Origin: Colius striatus
Taxonomy: Eukaryota; Chordata; Aves; Coliiformes; Coliidae
Length of the DNA stretch: 64,000 nucleotides
Direction: 5' to 3'
Assembly (NCBI RefSeq): GCF_028858725.1
Contig: NC_084763.1
Coordinates: forward strand, 49,794,152-49,858,151
The notes under the pieces were generated by a model. It was given only the letters and a program-made list of their open reading frames with translations. It did not search any database and was not told the DNA's origin. The position numbers and the translations under genes are program-made. How positions within the stretch are numbered: position 1 is the first letter of the stretch; every line of letters begins with the position of its first letter. Shown one piece after another: positions 24,201 to 36,905 of this stretch.

Positions 24201-26529
24201 TGGTTTCGAAACTCAGTGAATTTTGTCTTAGTGACATGCAACATTAGATACAGCTCCATGAGAAGGATATTTATTTGAAGTCCTGTTCCCTTTAAGGGTT
24301 TTTCTCTGAAGCCTGAAGTGTTGTTGCTTGGGATTCAAGTTATTCAAGTTAAAAGAACTTGTGGCCAAGGGGAAAAATCCAGATGCCCAAGTTCTGCCAC
24401 AGCCCACAAGCTGGTAAGTTGTTTGTATTTACTGTGTAGTACACCAAGTTCTTGGTCAAATGCTGTCTAATCCTTCAGTCAAGTTGCAAGTTCTGTTGCT
24501 CCCCTTAGGAGTTTAAATGATTTGCAACAAGCGTTGCTTGTTCAATTTGGAATGTACTTTTGGTTTTTTTGTTTGTTTGTTTTTTAATGAAGTATTCCAT
24601 TGAGGCCTCCCGTGGCACTGTGCCACATACATTCGTGTTGTGCATGTGAATATAGAGCTTTTCTTTGGGAATGCCAGAAAGAAATTACCTGTACATCAGC
24701 AATTTAAGAGAAATAAGATCAAATTTTCTGTCATGCTGGTTTTATTCTTGCTTTAAAATATGCATATATGCGTATATGAGTATATATATTTCTGTAAGAG
24801 ATGTAAAGAAATGCTTCCAATCAATAGATCACAGGGTATCTTATATAGAATGTTAGTATCTTTATCCTCCTTGACAAACCGTGACACTCAGTAGTAATCT
24901 GCCCCAAATTTGGGACAGATCTGGGAAAGAAGGTTTTGCTTTTTCAGCCTCAGCTGAATGCTCTGCCTTGGACTTCTTCCCAGGGGTTCATGGCCTGTTT
25001 GGTGTTTGATGTAATCTGAATGGTTTATGCTTTCTCAACCTGTGTGTTGGGGGAAACAATTGCTATAACTGTCCAGAAGCATACTGTTTTGCTCACTCAC
25101 TTCACATTACATGCAGCATCATGATGATGTTTAAAAGTATTATTTCACCATGGATACACCCCTTATGACAAAGTATCCTAGTCCCACAGCAGCTACTCTC
25201 ACTTTCCAGACCCATTCTTTCCATGTCCCTACTCACAGGCTGCAGGGAGCTGACTGCAGAAGATGGTTCAGAGGAACAGGAAGAATTTTTAGTGATAGTT
25301 GCTAATGAATTACCTTTCACAAGCCTAACGTTTGTCAAATAGCTTCTCTTTACAGACTCTGCTGTTTTATCTCATTTCAGTCAGCCTTATTACTTTATGC
25401 TAGTTGATGTGACACCACCAGGTATTTGTACCAATGCTCTTTAAGGGTTGTGTTTAGACATTGAGTCTCCTTGGTGTTTAAATAAAGTGAAGGATGTGAA
25501 TTCTAGTCTAACTGTAACTGGATATAAACCACATAACAGTATTCTGACCACAGCAACAGGCTGTGTGGCAACCTTATTCCACTACAGCTCATTTTGGGGT
25601 AACAGAATTGAAGTAGCATGGCAAGTCAGCAACTTAAGAGATATGGATGGATAGAACCCTTCTACAGGGAAAAGAAGCTGGCTCTTTGAATTCACCTTAA
25701 AATCTGCAAACTACTTTAATCTGGGACAGGTGGCACCAAACATCTATAGAATGTTCTTGATAGAAACCTAATATTTCAGTATAGTCTGTCATTAGGAAGG
25801 ACAGTCTAAGTAGGCTGGTCATTAACAACATGCACTAGATTGCGTAGACTCAGCTTTCAATAGCTCCCACAGCCTTGCTACTGTATAAACCTTCATTTGT
25901 AGCTCTATCCTCTTCCTGCTGCAACATCTTTTGTTGCCCGTTTCCTAGCCTCTTGCTTTACCATGTTTTTAGTTATCCCAAGCTGCTGATCAGAAAAACG
26001 CTGCTCATCTGCACCTGTGATGAGTTGGAGATACTGTCAGTGTCTTCATATTGTCCAGAGATGTTCCGACACACTTGGAAAAAGTGTTTGAAAAGATAAA
26101 CAGATTTAATGAAGTTTGACAGTGCCATACAATTTATGGTTGGACAGGGGAAGAATGTTCCATAGTAAACAACAGACACCTGATCTGAGAGGAGTTTCAT
26201 CCTATGAAAAATCTACTGTAAGAAGACTTTAGGTTGAAATGATGGATGGATGGAAAGTGATGTTCCTGATACATTGTGGAGATTAAAGAACAGAAGTTTG
26301 TTATGTTTGTAAGAATGTCTGTTTCAGCAAATGCAGACTTTGTTTATAGCCTTCTGCAAATTAAGGTCTATATGGGATGCTGTAACTTAATTAGTATTAA
26401 GGCCATGTGCAGAGTGGCTTGAATTTGTTCCAGAAATAATTGCATAGTGTCTGAGAAAAGGCTAACTTGAAATTAAAAAGAGGAAAAAGGAATACGATGC
26501 TGGAGCTTGCATATCAATGATCTGACAAG

Positions 26530-26830
26530 CTGGAGAGGGACTTTTTACAAGGGCTGGTAGGGATAAGACAAGAGGTAATGGCTTCAAATGGAAAGAGGGA
26601 ACGTTTAAATGAGATGTATGAGAGCTTTTCCCTGTAAGGGTGGTGGGGCACTGGAATAGGCTGCCCAGAGAGATTGTGGATGCCCCATCTCTGGAGTTGT
26701 TCAATGCCAGGTTGGATGGGGCTTTGAGCAGCCTGGTCTGTTGGAAGGTGTCCCTGCCTATGGCAGGATTTTGGAACTAGGTGATCTTTAAGGTCTCTTT
26801 TAACTCAAACCATTCTATTCTTCTGTGATC
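26530..26830 (+). mobile_element. CR1 LINE 3' end, diverged
   Basis: CR1 3' landmarks are present in order: GACAAGAGGTAATGGCTTCA, GGCTGCCCAGAGAGATTGTGGATGC (first 20 bases diagnostic), a GAGCAGCCTGGTCT stretch, and a TAAGGTCTCTTTTAACTCAAACCATTCTATTCTTCTGTGATC-like terminus. This 3' UTR differs from the other copies here, indicating another CR1 subfamily. It is 5'-truncated. Confidence 0.87.
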
Positions 26831-28013
26831 TCATTGAGAAAGCTTTTAAAGGTCAGCTATGTAATTCTTCAAAGCTCTGAATGTAATCTATATTGCAAGA
26901 TAATAAACATATGCTAAGATAGAGTGGAGTGTGCTCACAGTAAGGCTAATTGCAAAAAATATGTCAAGGCTTCATATGCCTTCAGCAATTTTCTTTCCAA
27001 GTCTGCCGTATTTTACGAGCTAATATATTCCCTAATAAGGTGTGCTGGAGATAAACATTCCGGATGCCTTCAGCAGCAGAGAGGAAAGAGAGACAATTAA
27101 GAATCTGCATGCTGTGAAATCTCTGGGTACCAACAGTGTCTGCAGAGACTTTTATAAAGTTTTAAGGAACAGTTCTCCCGCTGTCTGAGGTGACTGAATG
27201 CAAACATAGTTTTTGAAAGAGGACAGTAGCTCAGTTGTTTTCACATTGGCTGAAATGCTGCTGGTTTGCATAAAGCTTTCTATTTTTATTTACTGATAGC
27301 AAAGTCTTGGTGGCAAACTGTCCTCCAGATCAGACAAATTCTATTTTCCCTTATAAGCATGCATCATTTTGTCCCTGACAAAGAAAAGGCAAACTTCTGA
27401 TAATGTAATGAAAGAACCTGATGCACTGCAGTGTCTGGTACTGGCTTCCATCAAAGAGGAGGAAAAAGACAAAATTGCTGGCCTTGGTCTGACTTGAGCA
27501 GTGTTGCTTGCAAAAGTAGCAAGTAAGAGGGCTTTTTTTTTTTTGCTTTCCTTTTTTTTTAATTCACTCTATCCTACATCATTGCTGGACTGAGTAGGGG
27601 AAGAATTTTCTTCCTCCTTGACGGTAGGAATAATAATAAATGGGATAATTTGCTCCAAGAAATGTCAATTCCACACAGGAGGCAGCTAAAGCTTTTTCCC
27701 TTCAGAAAAAAAATGTTACCATGCAAGTTCTAAAGCCAGCAACTATTGAGGGGGAAGGAGAAATAACAAAATGCTATGTTTGCTTGTGAACGTGGACCAA
27801 TTATTCTGCCAGTAGCTTCACTCTTGTGTACAGTTTTTTGGTTGCAAGTACTGCCTGTCCAAAACATGGCTTTTTGGTCTCAGACCTGTTCAGTTTAAAA
27901 GATGGGTTTTTCTTTTAGATTAATAAAGCAGTGTAGTGCTTATATAGGTATGAAATTTGTCTATAACTGTTAGATAAAAGTATGTCATGTATTATACCAT
28001 GTGTTATTACACT

Positions 28014-28019
28014 GATGTA
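28014..28019. repeat. Target-site duplication, left copy (GATGTA)
   Basis: The hexamer GATGTA directly precedes the LTR start at 28020 and is repeated exactly at 28631-28636 after its end. Confidence 0.85.
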
Positions 28020-28630
28020 TGCAGGGGTTCTTCATTATGCGAGATGGGAGCGGGCAGACACCAATGTGATGTGCATTGACTCCAAATTTATTGTCACATA
28101 ATCGTCACATATATTTTTTCCAAATGCTGCATACGTGCTACAATTCATGACAATTAGTTAATATTAAGGATCACGCGCTATGCATAAGGCCTCAAAGTTT
28201 CACTTTTGTAACAACTTGGACACCAACCTCATGTTAAAACACCATCCTTATTGTACTTAAAATATCAGCCTTATTGTGCTTAAAATATCACCCCATCTAT
28301 TTGGCCTTCAGTTAGTTTTCTCTCACACTAGGCTATGGTTAAGCTTACCTTACATTTTACTTAACTTTATCCTATTGTTAGTTACATATATTACAATTTG
28401 TTAGTCAGGTACATGCGATCACACAGTGCTTAATTGAATGCTCTATCCTGTCTTCTTATTTTGACCTTGTCTCTGTTACAGTGTATCGTTTTGGTTTCTT
28501 CCCTGCTCAAGCTTGCTGTCACACAGGCATTCTTTTCTTTTCTTTTTCTGCTGCCAAAAGCGATTCAAAGATGAACTGCTAACTTTCTCTGTCTAACTCC
28601 ATAACGTTCATTATAGCCCAGGCCCCAACA
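28020..28630 (-). mobile_element. Solo LTR of an endogenous retrovirus
   Basis: A 611-bp element with TG...CA termini on both readings, flanked by perfect 6-bp duplications GATGTA (28014-28019 and 28631-28636). It is oriented on the minus strand: the 5' end reads TGTTGGGGCCTGGGC, and an AATAAA poly(A) signal (complement at 28086-28091) sits about 65 bp before the 3' end, followed by GTGTCTGCCCGC and CCCCTGCA. No internal coding sequence is present, so this is the product of LTR-LTR recombination. Six-base duplications are typical of alpha/beta-retrovirus-like (ERVK-type) integrases. Intact termini and duplication suggest a fairly young insertion. Confidence 0.88.
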
Positions 28631-28636
28631 GATGTA
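28631..28636. repeat. Target-site duplication, right copy (GATGTA)
   Basis: Exact repeat of 28014-28019 immediately after the LTR terminus CCCCAACA. Confidence 0.85.
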
Positions 28637-31600
28637 GCTTGAGTGAAGCTTGGTTCTCAGAAATTAAGATGACCCTTTTAACTTGGATTGTGCCAATATG
28701 TGGTTTATAGTTTCATGTGTTGAAGTCAGCAGCAACTGGACACAACGAGGTATAACTTGACTTTTGTGGACTTAAATTGAAACTTCCCATATTGCCTTGC
28801 ATGAACACTTTTATTTTCAAGAACTCCTGCATTTGTGGTTTTTTTGGTGAGAAAACACAGTCAAATGTTTTGAAGAGGTACAAAAAAATAATTTGTTTTG
28901 ACTAACGGTACATTTCCTGGATAATCTCATCCAGGAGAGATTTTAGTGTGGTACTGTTCCGTGCCTGGACCCTCAAGAGCACAGCCTAACCTCCGTTTCC
29001 CAAGCCTGTCATTGCCACAACAAGCTAGTTGGTTTTGCAAGGACCATGGGACACGGGGCCATCTTGTGGGAGCTGGGAGAGAGCAGGTGATTAAATAAAT
29101 GAAGGCAACACATGCAGTGCAGAAACACCCCAGGCAGGCTCCCACTGGGCCAATCAGAAGGACTTGGGAGTTTCTTCTTTGTTTCTATACTGCATGAAGT
29201 GTATGTACGTGTGTGTGTGTGCGTGCTGCTTGTGCCTACTTGATGCTACCTCTGCTATGCTGTGATTCTATTAGATTGGAAGTTAATTAGTGATTAAAAT
29301 AATTTCATTAGCATGAGCAAAGCCCCTAAAACAAATCAACCAACGAAAACAGTGTTACTTGATTTCAAAGTGTTGAATTTCCATATCTGTAAGTTCTGTT
29401 TCTGGTGCTGTGTCATGTATGGTAGCAAAGATGATAACTAGTTTTAGAATTCTGAAATGTTTTGAGATAGAACTGAGAATTTAATAAGTGGCCAAGAGGG
29501 CGACTTACTGAAAGTTTGTGGGTCTTATGTTCTTCCTGCTAATGCTCTGGACTTCTTGATACATTCCTCAAAAGCCTGGCTCCAGAACTCAATGACTTTT
29601 CTTTGTTGTTCTTCCCCTCTTTTGAATTACATTTCTGTTCCTTGAAAAGAAAAGGTTGAAAACATAAAAGCAAGTAAGTATGAAAGGCTCAGAAATGCAA
29701 ATATAAATAATTTGAGATCTTTTTCATGACTTAATAACAGTCTCATACTGTGCTTGGCCTGATTTATATCTTTGAATGCTAGAAGCTGGTCGTGGGCAAA
29801 GTCCTATTGAAAATTTCACCCCATGTTCAATCAAGTAAGACACAACTATGATGGCTTTAAGAAAGACATTCTTGTAATCCATGGCTGTAGGTGCTGTAGC
29901 ATGCTTCTTTTTCACATGAACATTTAAACTCCATTTTTACTATGTTTAGCAACTTCATCCAGTTTTCTTCAGTCACTTTGTGTTACTCCCATGTGTCAGA
30001 GAACCTCCTTCCAATCCAGCCCCAATGCAATCTGCAGGTGTCATGAAACAAGGTCTGGTTGGAGACTGAGCTCTGCAGTTCCCATGTGTGCAGAAGCTAG
30101 AGGCCCCATGGGATGGCAGAGGATGGGAAAGTCAATTATTGGGAGAGAGCACATCCGGCTGTGGTACGTGGCCTCACTTCTGCCAGAAGAAATACCATCC
30201 TGATGTAATGCTTCCCAGAATCAGGAACACTAGAGGGACAAGACATTTCTGGGCTGAAAGAGGGTCTAGGGGATCTCCTAACATCACAATATATTTACCT
30301 CTCGGAAATGAATACAGGGAAGGTGAATGGGAAATGACTGAAGAAACAGATTTTCTAATGTTTGTGGAGCTTTCTTTGGAATCCAAAAGGCCAAAAATAT
30401 GATCACAGCATCCAGCTAGAAACTAAAGATGGGATTTAGAAATGGAATAATTTATCAAATTGGAGCTAAAGATAGAAGTAAGTATGCTGTATAAAGGGCA
30501 GGAGGAAGACATTTTACTAAAACCCTCATGGAAAAAGTATGGATAAGCTTCAGAGACCATGCAGAGGAATTTTCCTGACAGGAGAGCATCACGAGAACTG
30601 CCATGATTGTGTAATTTTCCAAGTGATTTTTATTAAAACATTTAAATGTAGTATCAAACATGAAGAATAATCTATCACAATAGAAATAATTAAATCCTCA
30701 GCAAAGTTAAGATGAATTTTAAAGCCGTTCCACAGTTACTCTCAACAAACGCTTTTAATTTGGCCCAAACAATTGCAGGGAGGCTTTGTGGGTATCATAA
30801 TATGCAATCTAGACCTGAATGATTTGTTTCGGTCATCAGAAAGGGAACAATAAGAGGGAACATGACAAAAATATTGCAAACAATGAGTAGGGCTGCACAT
30901 AATTTTGGCTTTCATTTTTATAATAAATCTCATGCTAGTTTGTGGTTTGCTCAAAGCACCGGCTCAGATTTGTGCAGTAAATAAGAATCTGAGATTTCAT
31001 TACAGACTTAACACAGAGCAAGAAAATAAACCAGAATACATCTTTTCAGAGACAAATCTGTAGTTTAGTAAACTGAAGTCTACTTTAGTACAATAAAAAG
31101 GTATAAAGCCTAAGACTTGATCCTGGTATTAGAGCTCAGGTCAGTATTTATAGTGCCTTAGTTACTCAGATGGATATTGCAAAGCCTTGTGTCCTTTTCT
31201 TTCCTTAGCAACATTGTCTTAGAGGCTTGAAAACAACATGCCTCTGCTCTCTGTTTTACTTGCTTTTTCCTTCAGCAGATGTTGATGAGCCCAGCGTCTG
31301 ATTTCACTTCTGATCTGGAAGAACTCCAGGAGTGTGCAGGAAGCCATCCTGCTTCTTCCCTTACAGGGAGAGTTAGGGCTATTGTTCTCCCTCCCTGTGT
31401 CCTTCCCAAAGCAGGAGCCAGTATTGTTCCTTCTTATTTACCTACTTCTCTCTGTAAACCAGCAGGGCTCATAGCAGAGGGACACAGCTCTTGTTAGAAT
31501 AATTAGACTGATTTATGAGAGAACAACACAGTGAAAGAGAGCTCTCCTTCTGTAGCCTTCACCACTTGAGGGGCAGTGCTGTGCTTCCCCGCTGGCTCAT

Positions 31601-34600
31601 GCTCTCACTCCCAGCTACCCAGGCAGACTGGAGGGCCTCCAACACTTCAAGCTTTGCATTTCTAGTGAAAATGTACAGATATATGCAATAAATTCTTTTT
31701 TCCTTCACATGGTGTTCTCCACAAGTCATATGTTCCAAGTTAATACTGAAATCCTAATGAAAATAATAAAGGAAAGGGGAAAATGCTGTGTTGGACCCTT
31801 CCTTAGCATTAACCAAGTAGAAATCTTGGCTTATGAAATGCTCCTTTAGCAGGTTTGCTATGTCAGTGGAACACTGAGATCTAGCATGGCCTTGTTCTTC
31901 TCCTGCACTGTGGAAGTTGTAAGGCTTACGTATCAGGAGTTTGGAAATCTGCTCCTTCCAGGGCAAGCATTATGAATATCTTTTGTTCATCACATTTCCT
32001 GGGAAGTTCTAGTGCACTCTGGAAGATCCATTTAAAAGGCACATAGACATATTTCAAAAGACATTTAAGCTTTTAAAAGTTTACTGTACGAACAAAACAT
32101 CGTTGGCAGTTCTGCCAGTTGTTTTTCTGCCAGGCACGAGAATCAAATGCCAGACTTGTAAAAATTGCCTTTACAAAAGGAACCATGCCCATTACTTGTC
32201 TTTGCTAACAGGGTGGCATTTGTAGTGCCTGAAAGGCAACTAAATCATTTTGTAAATCACCCCAAAATCTATCTTTTTTTGTTGCGGAGTTGAGTGGCAG
32301 AGCCAGAATTTCGAGAGCAGTTATTCATATTCGATGGCCCTCCACGTTGCAAGCTCCATGAAAAGCCTCAATGAACACAAGGAGGTCATGGTATAACCAA
32401 GCCAGAGAAGTGAAAGCAGTAAAAGAATGAAGTATGTATTACAAACTGACATGAAAAAAATCTCACTGTGATTCTAATTGCCTGTAACAAAGTGCCTCAT
32501 GCCACCCATAGGAAAAAGCAAATGAGCATTCAGTGTTTTCTGCCACACCACATTGCCTCAAGTGCCCTCATCTGGAACATTTGCTTCTGTCTTTTGCATA
32601 CATGGAAAAGCAGTGTAAGACCCAGTTTCACCCATCCTGTTCCCTCATGTGAAGCCTTGGCATATTTTTGGCTTAGCAGATTGGCAGTTCTGACTGGCAC
32701 AAAGTTGATCCATGTGGAAATCTACTTTCCTCTTATGAAGCTGCATTCCAAAAATTGGGCAAGAACACTCCCCTTCATTTTTGAAAGTGGGAGAGAGGTG
32801 GGGAGGGCAACCACTGAGACATGGCCACTGCACTTTGGAGCCAGAAGAAAAACTTGTGCTTATTGATACCTGATTACTCTTGTGTTCACCAGGAAACAGA
32901 AAACATCTAAAACCCTAGGCAGACAATAAATTCATTGCCCAGCGTTTTGATACATAAAAACACAGCCTAGCTTTTTCCTGCCTCCAGAAACAGTGATTTG
33001 CTGATGGACACAGAGTGTTCCCCTAGGAAGAGCTCACTGTTGGTGCTGCCATGTGCAAGGACAATCCATGTGGGAGAATCGTAGCTATAAAATGGAGAAA
33101 TGGTTAAAACACTGTGCAGTGTGCCTCTCTCTTAAACATTCATACTGTACTTGCTTTCTCTTTTCTCAGAATTGCTGCCTTGGGGAGGTAAAGAATTACT
33201 GTTGCCATAAACTGTAATCAAGATCAGATGTGTAAAAGGAAAGGCTGCCTTCGAACATCAAAGGGGTCTTAAACTGCCAAAACAGAGAAGCGAGAAATCC
33301 TGAGGGAATCAGAGATGTAATTTATGACTGACCTTCATTTTAACTAGGAAGTGCATGCTCTTGAATGGCAATGTTCCCATCAATGCATGTTTTGGTTTGT
33401 CTCAGCTCCTTGGGAGTCTTTGCTGCAGCAGTATTGATCTAAACTCCCAAACAATGAGCTGGGGTTGAGGAATTGCATATGCATTCCAGAAACATTTTTC
33501 TGTGCTGAACTCGTCTCAGCAGTGACAGTGCCCAGCTTTGTTGTCCCCTCTACCACAGTTCTGCCTTGCAGGGCACTCTTCTTTGTGTTTGCATCATTGC
33601 TTGCCAAATTACTCCAAATTTTCTGTATTCTCATAACCCAGTTGTCTGGATTTAGGAGAAAAACGAGATAACAACTTGTCAAGGGGGTTTTTGCTGCTGC
33701 AGGAGCAGGTGATGTCTGGATGAGCTGTAAGTCATTCAAAGGCCAAACATAAGAAAAAAACCAGACATATTAGATCTTTGCAGTCAAATATAAGACCACA
33801 GTACCCCAGCTTCCCATGTGCTGTGTTCCCTTGACTTCTCATGTATTCCCATGTATGCTGTACTGAAGCAAACACTCATTTTCATCATCTCTGAATTACC
33901 TTCTGAATTCTTTTAAAATTCCAATGAAATACTTCGATGAAAACGCTTATTTTCTGAATTCTACCTTAAATTTAACATGAACTGCAAGGATCAGCAGTTC
34001 TCAGTGAGTGCACTTAAAAGAACAGATAGTCAGGAAAGCCTGCAGAGTTGTCCATTCTAAAGAAACCTCTAAACAAGACAGTAGCTTTTTTTAAATTACA
34101 CTTATCTGATAATCAGAGAAAGACGATCTCATAAAAATCACAACTCCGTCACAGTTTACCTCTCAGCTTCCTCTGTGAACAGCCATCAATATGTACCTGA
34201 AACTAGCTTTAAAAAGGTCCCAGATATGTTTGATAGCTGATGCAAAACAAACAGATCTTTTAAATGAGGCTTTTTCAGGTAGAAAATTCTTTAGAGTTAA
34301 TTGGATGGGAGTTATTCGGGTTGTTTGTCATCATTGCAACATGTTTTGCAACACAAAATATGTCAGTTTACACTAAGTACAGACATATCTGCAACAAATT
34401 AATTTCAGTTTTGCAAACACAGATGGTATTTCTTGCACTTTCCCAAAGGGCTGCATTTGCTCTAGGGAAAGAGAGATTTTAGCTGTCCTGTTATTTTTAG
34501 GAGTTTGTCCATCCCCAGCATTTCTGCCTCTCTAAGAAGAGATGAAATCTGAGTTACAGCTTATTTGCTATGAAGCAAGGAGATGAAACTATTTCTTTTG

Positions 34601-34640
34601 TCACTTGTGATATGTTTCTAACGCCTTCACATTTTTAAAG
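28637..34640. other. Intergenic, no gene seen
   Basis: Six kilobases of unremarkable sequence. A short GT-rich run is present at 29200-29225. The longest ORFs (132 codons at 32468-32866 plus, 119 codons at 33380-33739 minus) have no recognisable domain, and no splice or promoter context supports them. Confidence 0.65.
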
Positions 34641-34644
34641 GAAG

Positions 34645-35200
34645 TCATAAAAACGACGTACTCCGAAAGAGAAGCCTCAGCCCTCAGTGTGTTTTGGGTT
34701 GGAAAATAAAATGCATCGGTGGTGTGACGCAACAACTGACATCAGAACTACGGCTGTCCCTAAAGTCCCATCTTTCGGGGAAGCCCGCGCTGGACGGCTT
34801 GTCCGGGAGGTGGCACCACGAGCCCGTCGGGCTCCCGACAGCGCTCCCTCCGCGGTCTCCGCCGCCCCCCGCCGGGGCTCCCGCCGCCCCCAACTGCTCC
34901 CCGCCGGGGCTCCCGCCGCCCCCAACTGCTCCCGGCCGGGGTTCCCGCCGCCCCCCGCTGCTCCCGGCCGGGGCTCCCGCCGCCCCCCACTGCCCCCCGC
35001 CGGGGTTCCCGCCGCCCCCCGCTGCCCCCCGCCGGGGTTCCCGCTGCCCCCCGCCTGCGCTGCCGGCGCCCCCCGCCGGGGTTCCCGCCGCCTGCGCGAG
35101 GCGCTACCGCCTGCTGCTGCCCATGGCGGTCATGAACTTGCTTGCGAAGATGATGAGGCCCTCGGCGACAGCATTCTGGCAAGCTGCAAGTCGTTCCAGC
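34645..35200. promoter_or_regulatory. Orphan CpG-rich island
   Basis: A sharply bounded GC- and CpG-rich block in AT-rich intergenic DNA. Its left part has TGACGCAA (34725-34732, ATF/CEBP-composite-like) and TGACATCA (34737-34744, one mismatch from a CRE) only 12 bp apart. Its right part is the 32-bp minisatellite. It could be a promoter of an unseen non-coding RNA, an alternative promoter of the downstream plus-strand gene, or simply a GC-rich repeat. No clear exon was found. Confidence 0.45.
34871..35102 (+). repeat. 32-bp GC-rich minisatellite
   Basis: Units starting GCCGGGG(C/T)TCCCGCCGCC begin at 34871, 34903, 34935, 34967, 34999, 35031 and 35075. The first five are exactly 32 bp, the sixth is expanded to 44 bp, and the seventh is truncated. 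Differences between units are mostly C/T and AACT versus CGCT variants. As 32 is not a multiple of three, each frame stays open by composition, which explains overlapping proline/alanine-rich ORFs. The minus strand is G-rich with regularly spaced GGGG and GGGGGG tracts. Confidence 0.9.
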
Positions 35201-35204
35201 TCCG

Positions 35205-35294
35205 CTCCTCTCCTCTCCTCTCCTCTCCTCTCCTCTCCTCTCCTCTCCTCTCCTCTCCTCTCCTCTCCTCTCCTCTCCTCTCCTCTCCTCTCCC
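35205..35294 (+). repeat. (TCCTC)n pentanucleotide microsatellite
   Basis: About 18 nearly perfect copies of the pentamer CTCCT/TCCTC directly after the GC-rich block. The minus strand is the polypurine GGAGA, the same unit found in the longer array at 54968-55212 but in the opposite orientation. Confidence 0.95.
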
Positions 35295-36029
35295 TTGCCC
35301 TTTTAACCATTTCAAGCAGCTGAGCTGGAGCTTACCTGCCAATAGTGCTCACAGAAACAAGAATGGGGCCAACCTTTAAAAAAATATCAAACATCTGTAT
35401 GAAGAAGCAATGTTACATCTCCCAGCAAGCTTTGTTTGAACTTATATTCGTGAATGTCTTAAACATTTTTGGAATTTTCTCCCCTCATGATGTTGCAAGG
35501 CATCTAATTCCAGACACTCCAGTGAGGGCAGAATTGCTGCATCCTTTAAACAGAGAGGGCAGTTGAAGCATACAGCCTACAGTAGGGCCTGCGTTCCTCC
35601 CTCCTAATCATAGACATCTAAGTGAGAGGGCTGACTTCAAAGCCAGATTGCCTTTGCTTCTCTCTGCAGTCAATGGACAGATCTAGCACCTCTAAAGAGT
35701 GATTCAGCATTTACAGCTATCAAAATCATCCATGCAGTTAAATTCCCACATGGTTTTTCCCATGATTCAGATTTTGGGGGCAATAACATGCAACATTTTT
35801 TGTATATCTGTGATTATGATGCTTAACTCATTCAAACTGAATACTGTAAAGTAAAAATCAGTACTGAAAATTTCATTTATCATATTAAAACACACAAGAT
35901 GGTTTATAGCTGTAACCAGCCAGTGACCACCTGTTAGGAAGTGAGAGCAGAGCTCTTGTGGCAGAACTGCGATTGACTGACTCGCAAAACCTGTAAATGG
36001 ACCCAGGGAGGAGTCCAGGAACTGAGAAA
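35295..36029. other. Intergenic spacer
   Basis: About 730 bp between the TCCTC array and the long CR1 copy. Nothing recognisable, although the last part may be highly diverged CR1 sequence. Confidence 0.5.
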
Positions 36030-36905
36030 CCTCTCAAGCTCACACCACCAAGCTGGGAGGTTGCATAGACCTGCTTGAGGACAGGAAGGCTCTTCAGAGA
36101 GACCTGAACAGGCTGGAATGACCGGCAGAGGCCAATTGCATGAGATTCAAGGCTAAGTGCCGGGTCCTACACTTGGGCCACAACTCCAGTGAATGCTGCA
36201 GGCTTTGGGCAGAGAGGCTGGAAAGCTATCCTGGGGACCTGGGAGTGTTAACTGACAGCCAGCTGAACATGAGCCAGCAGTGTACCCAGGTAGCCAAGAA
36301 GGCCAGTGGCATCCTGGCTTGTATCAGAAATAGTGTGACCAGCAGGACCAGGGAAGTGATTGTCCTCTTGTACTTGGTGCTGGTGAGGCCACATCTCAAA
36401 TACTGTGTCCAGTTTTGGGCCTCTCACTACAGGAAGGACACAGAGGTGCTGGAGTGTGTCCAGAGACAGGCATCAAAGCTGGTGGAGGGTCTGGAGAACA
36501 AGTCTGATGAGAGGCAGCTGAAGGAGCTGGGGATGTTTAGTCTGGAGAAGAGGAGGCTGAGAGGAGACATGATCACTCTCTACAACTACCTGAAAGAAGG
36601 TTGTAGTGAGATGGGGGTCAATCTCTTTTCTCCAGTAATTGATTACAGAACATGAGGAAATGGACTTAAGTTGTGCCACAGGAGGTTTAGACTGGACTAA
36701 GAAGGGAGAACTTTTTCACTGAGAGGGTTACTGAACATTGGAACGGGCTGCCCAATGGTAGTGGAGTCACCATCCCTAGAGATGTTTAAAAGATGCGTAG
36801 ATGAAGTACTGAGGGGTATGGTTTAGTCTAGTGATGGGCCTGGCAGTGAGAGGTTAGTGGTTGTACTTGGTAAAGGTCTTTTCCAACCATAATGATTCTA
36901 AACTC
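36030..36905 (+). mobile_element. CR1 LINE, longest copy, with ORF2 C-terminus remnant
   Basis: This copy spans the end of CR1 ORF2 and the 3' UTR. The stretch 36140-36655 remains open for 171 codons and shows the family's C-terminal signatures: [33 protein letters not shown] and [13 protein letters not shown]. In intact CR1, ORF2 encodes an endonuclease and reverse transcriptase; only the part after the RT core is here. The end (GTCTTTTCCAACCATAATG then ATTCTAA) is diverged. It is a dead 5'-truncated copy, not a host gene. Confidence 0.93.

Larger units (their letters stand above)
17700..28013. other. Intergenic region between SSNA1-like gene and solo LTR
   Basis: About 10 kb of AT-rich sequence without convincing exons. 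It holds two CR1 fragments (18085-18236 and 26530-26830), a C-run at 20946-20959, short TA- and GT-rich stretches near 24.76 kb, and T-runs around 27.53-27.56 kb. The ORFs are all below 85 codons and look random. Confidence 0.7.

Noticed and set aside
29200-29225. GT dinucleotide run as a microsatellite of note
   Set aside because: Too short and interrupted to be informative.
33380-33739. 119-codon minus-strand ORF and the 132-codon plus ORF at 32468
   Set aside because: No domain, no codon or splice support; lengths are not exceptional in a window of this size.
34687-35379. Proline/alanine-rich ORFs of 209 and 230 codons
   Set aside because: They arise from the 32-bp minisatellite plus the TCCTC array, overlap in two frames at once and show no conserved domain.
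36140-36655. 171-codon ORF as a host gene
   Set aside because: Its sequence is the CR1 ORF2 C-terminus and it continues into CR1 3' UTR.
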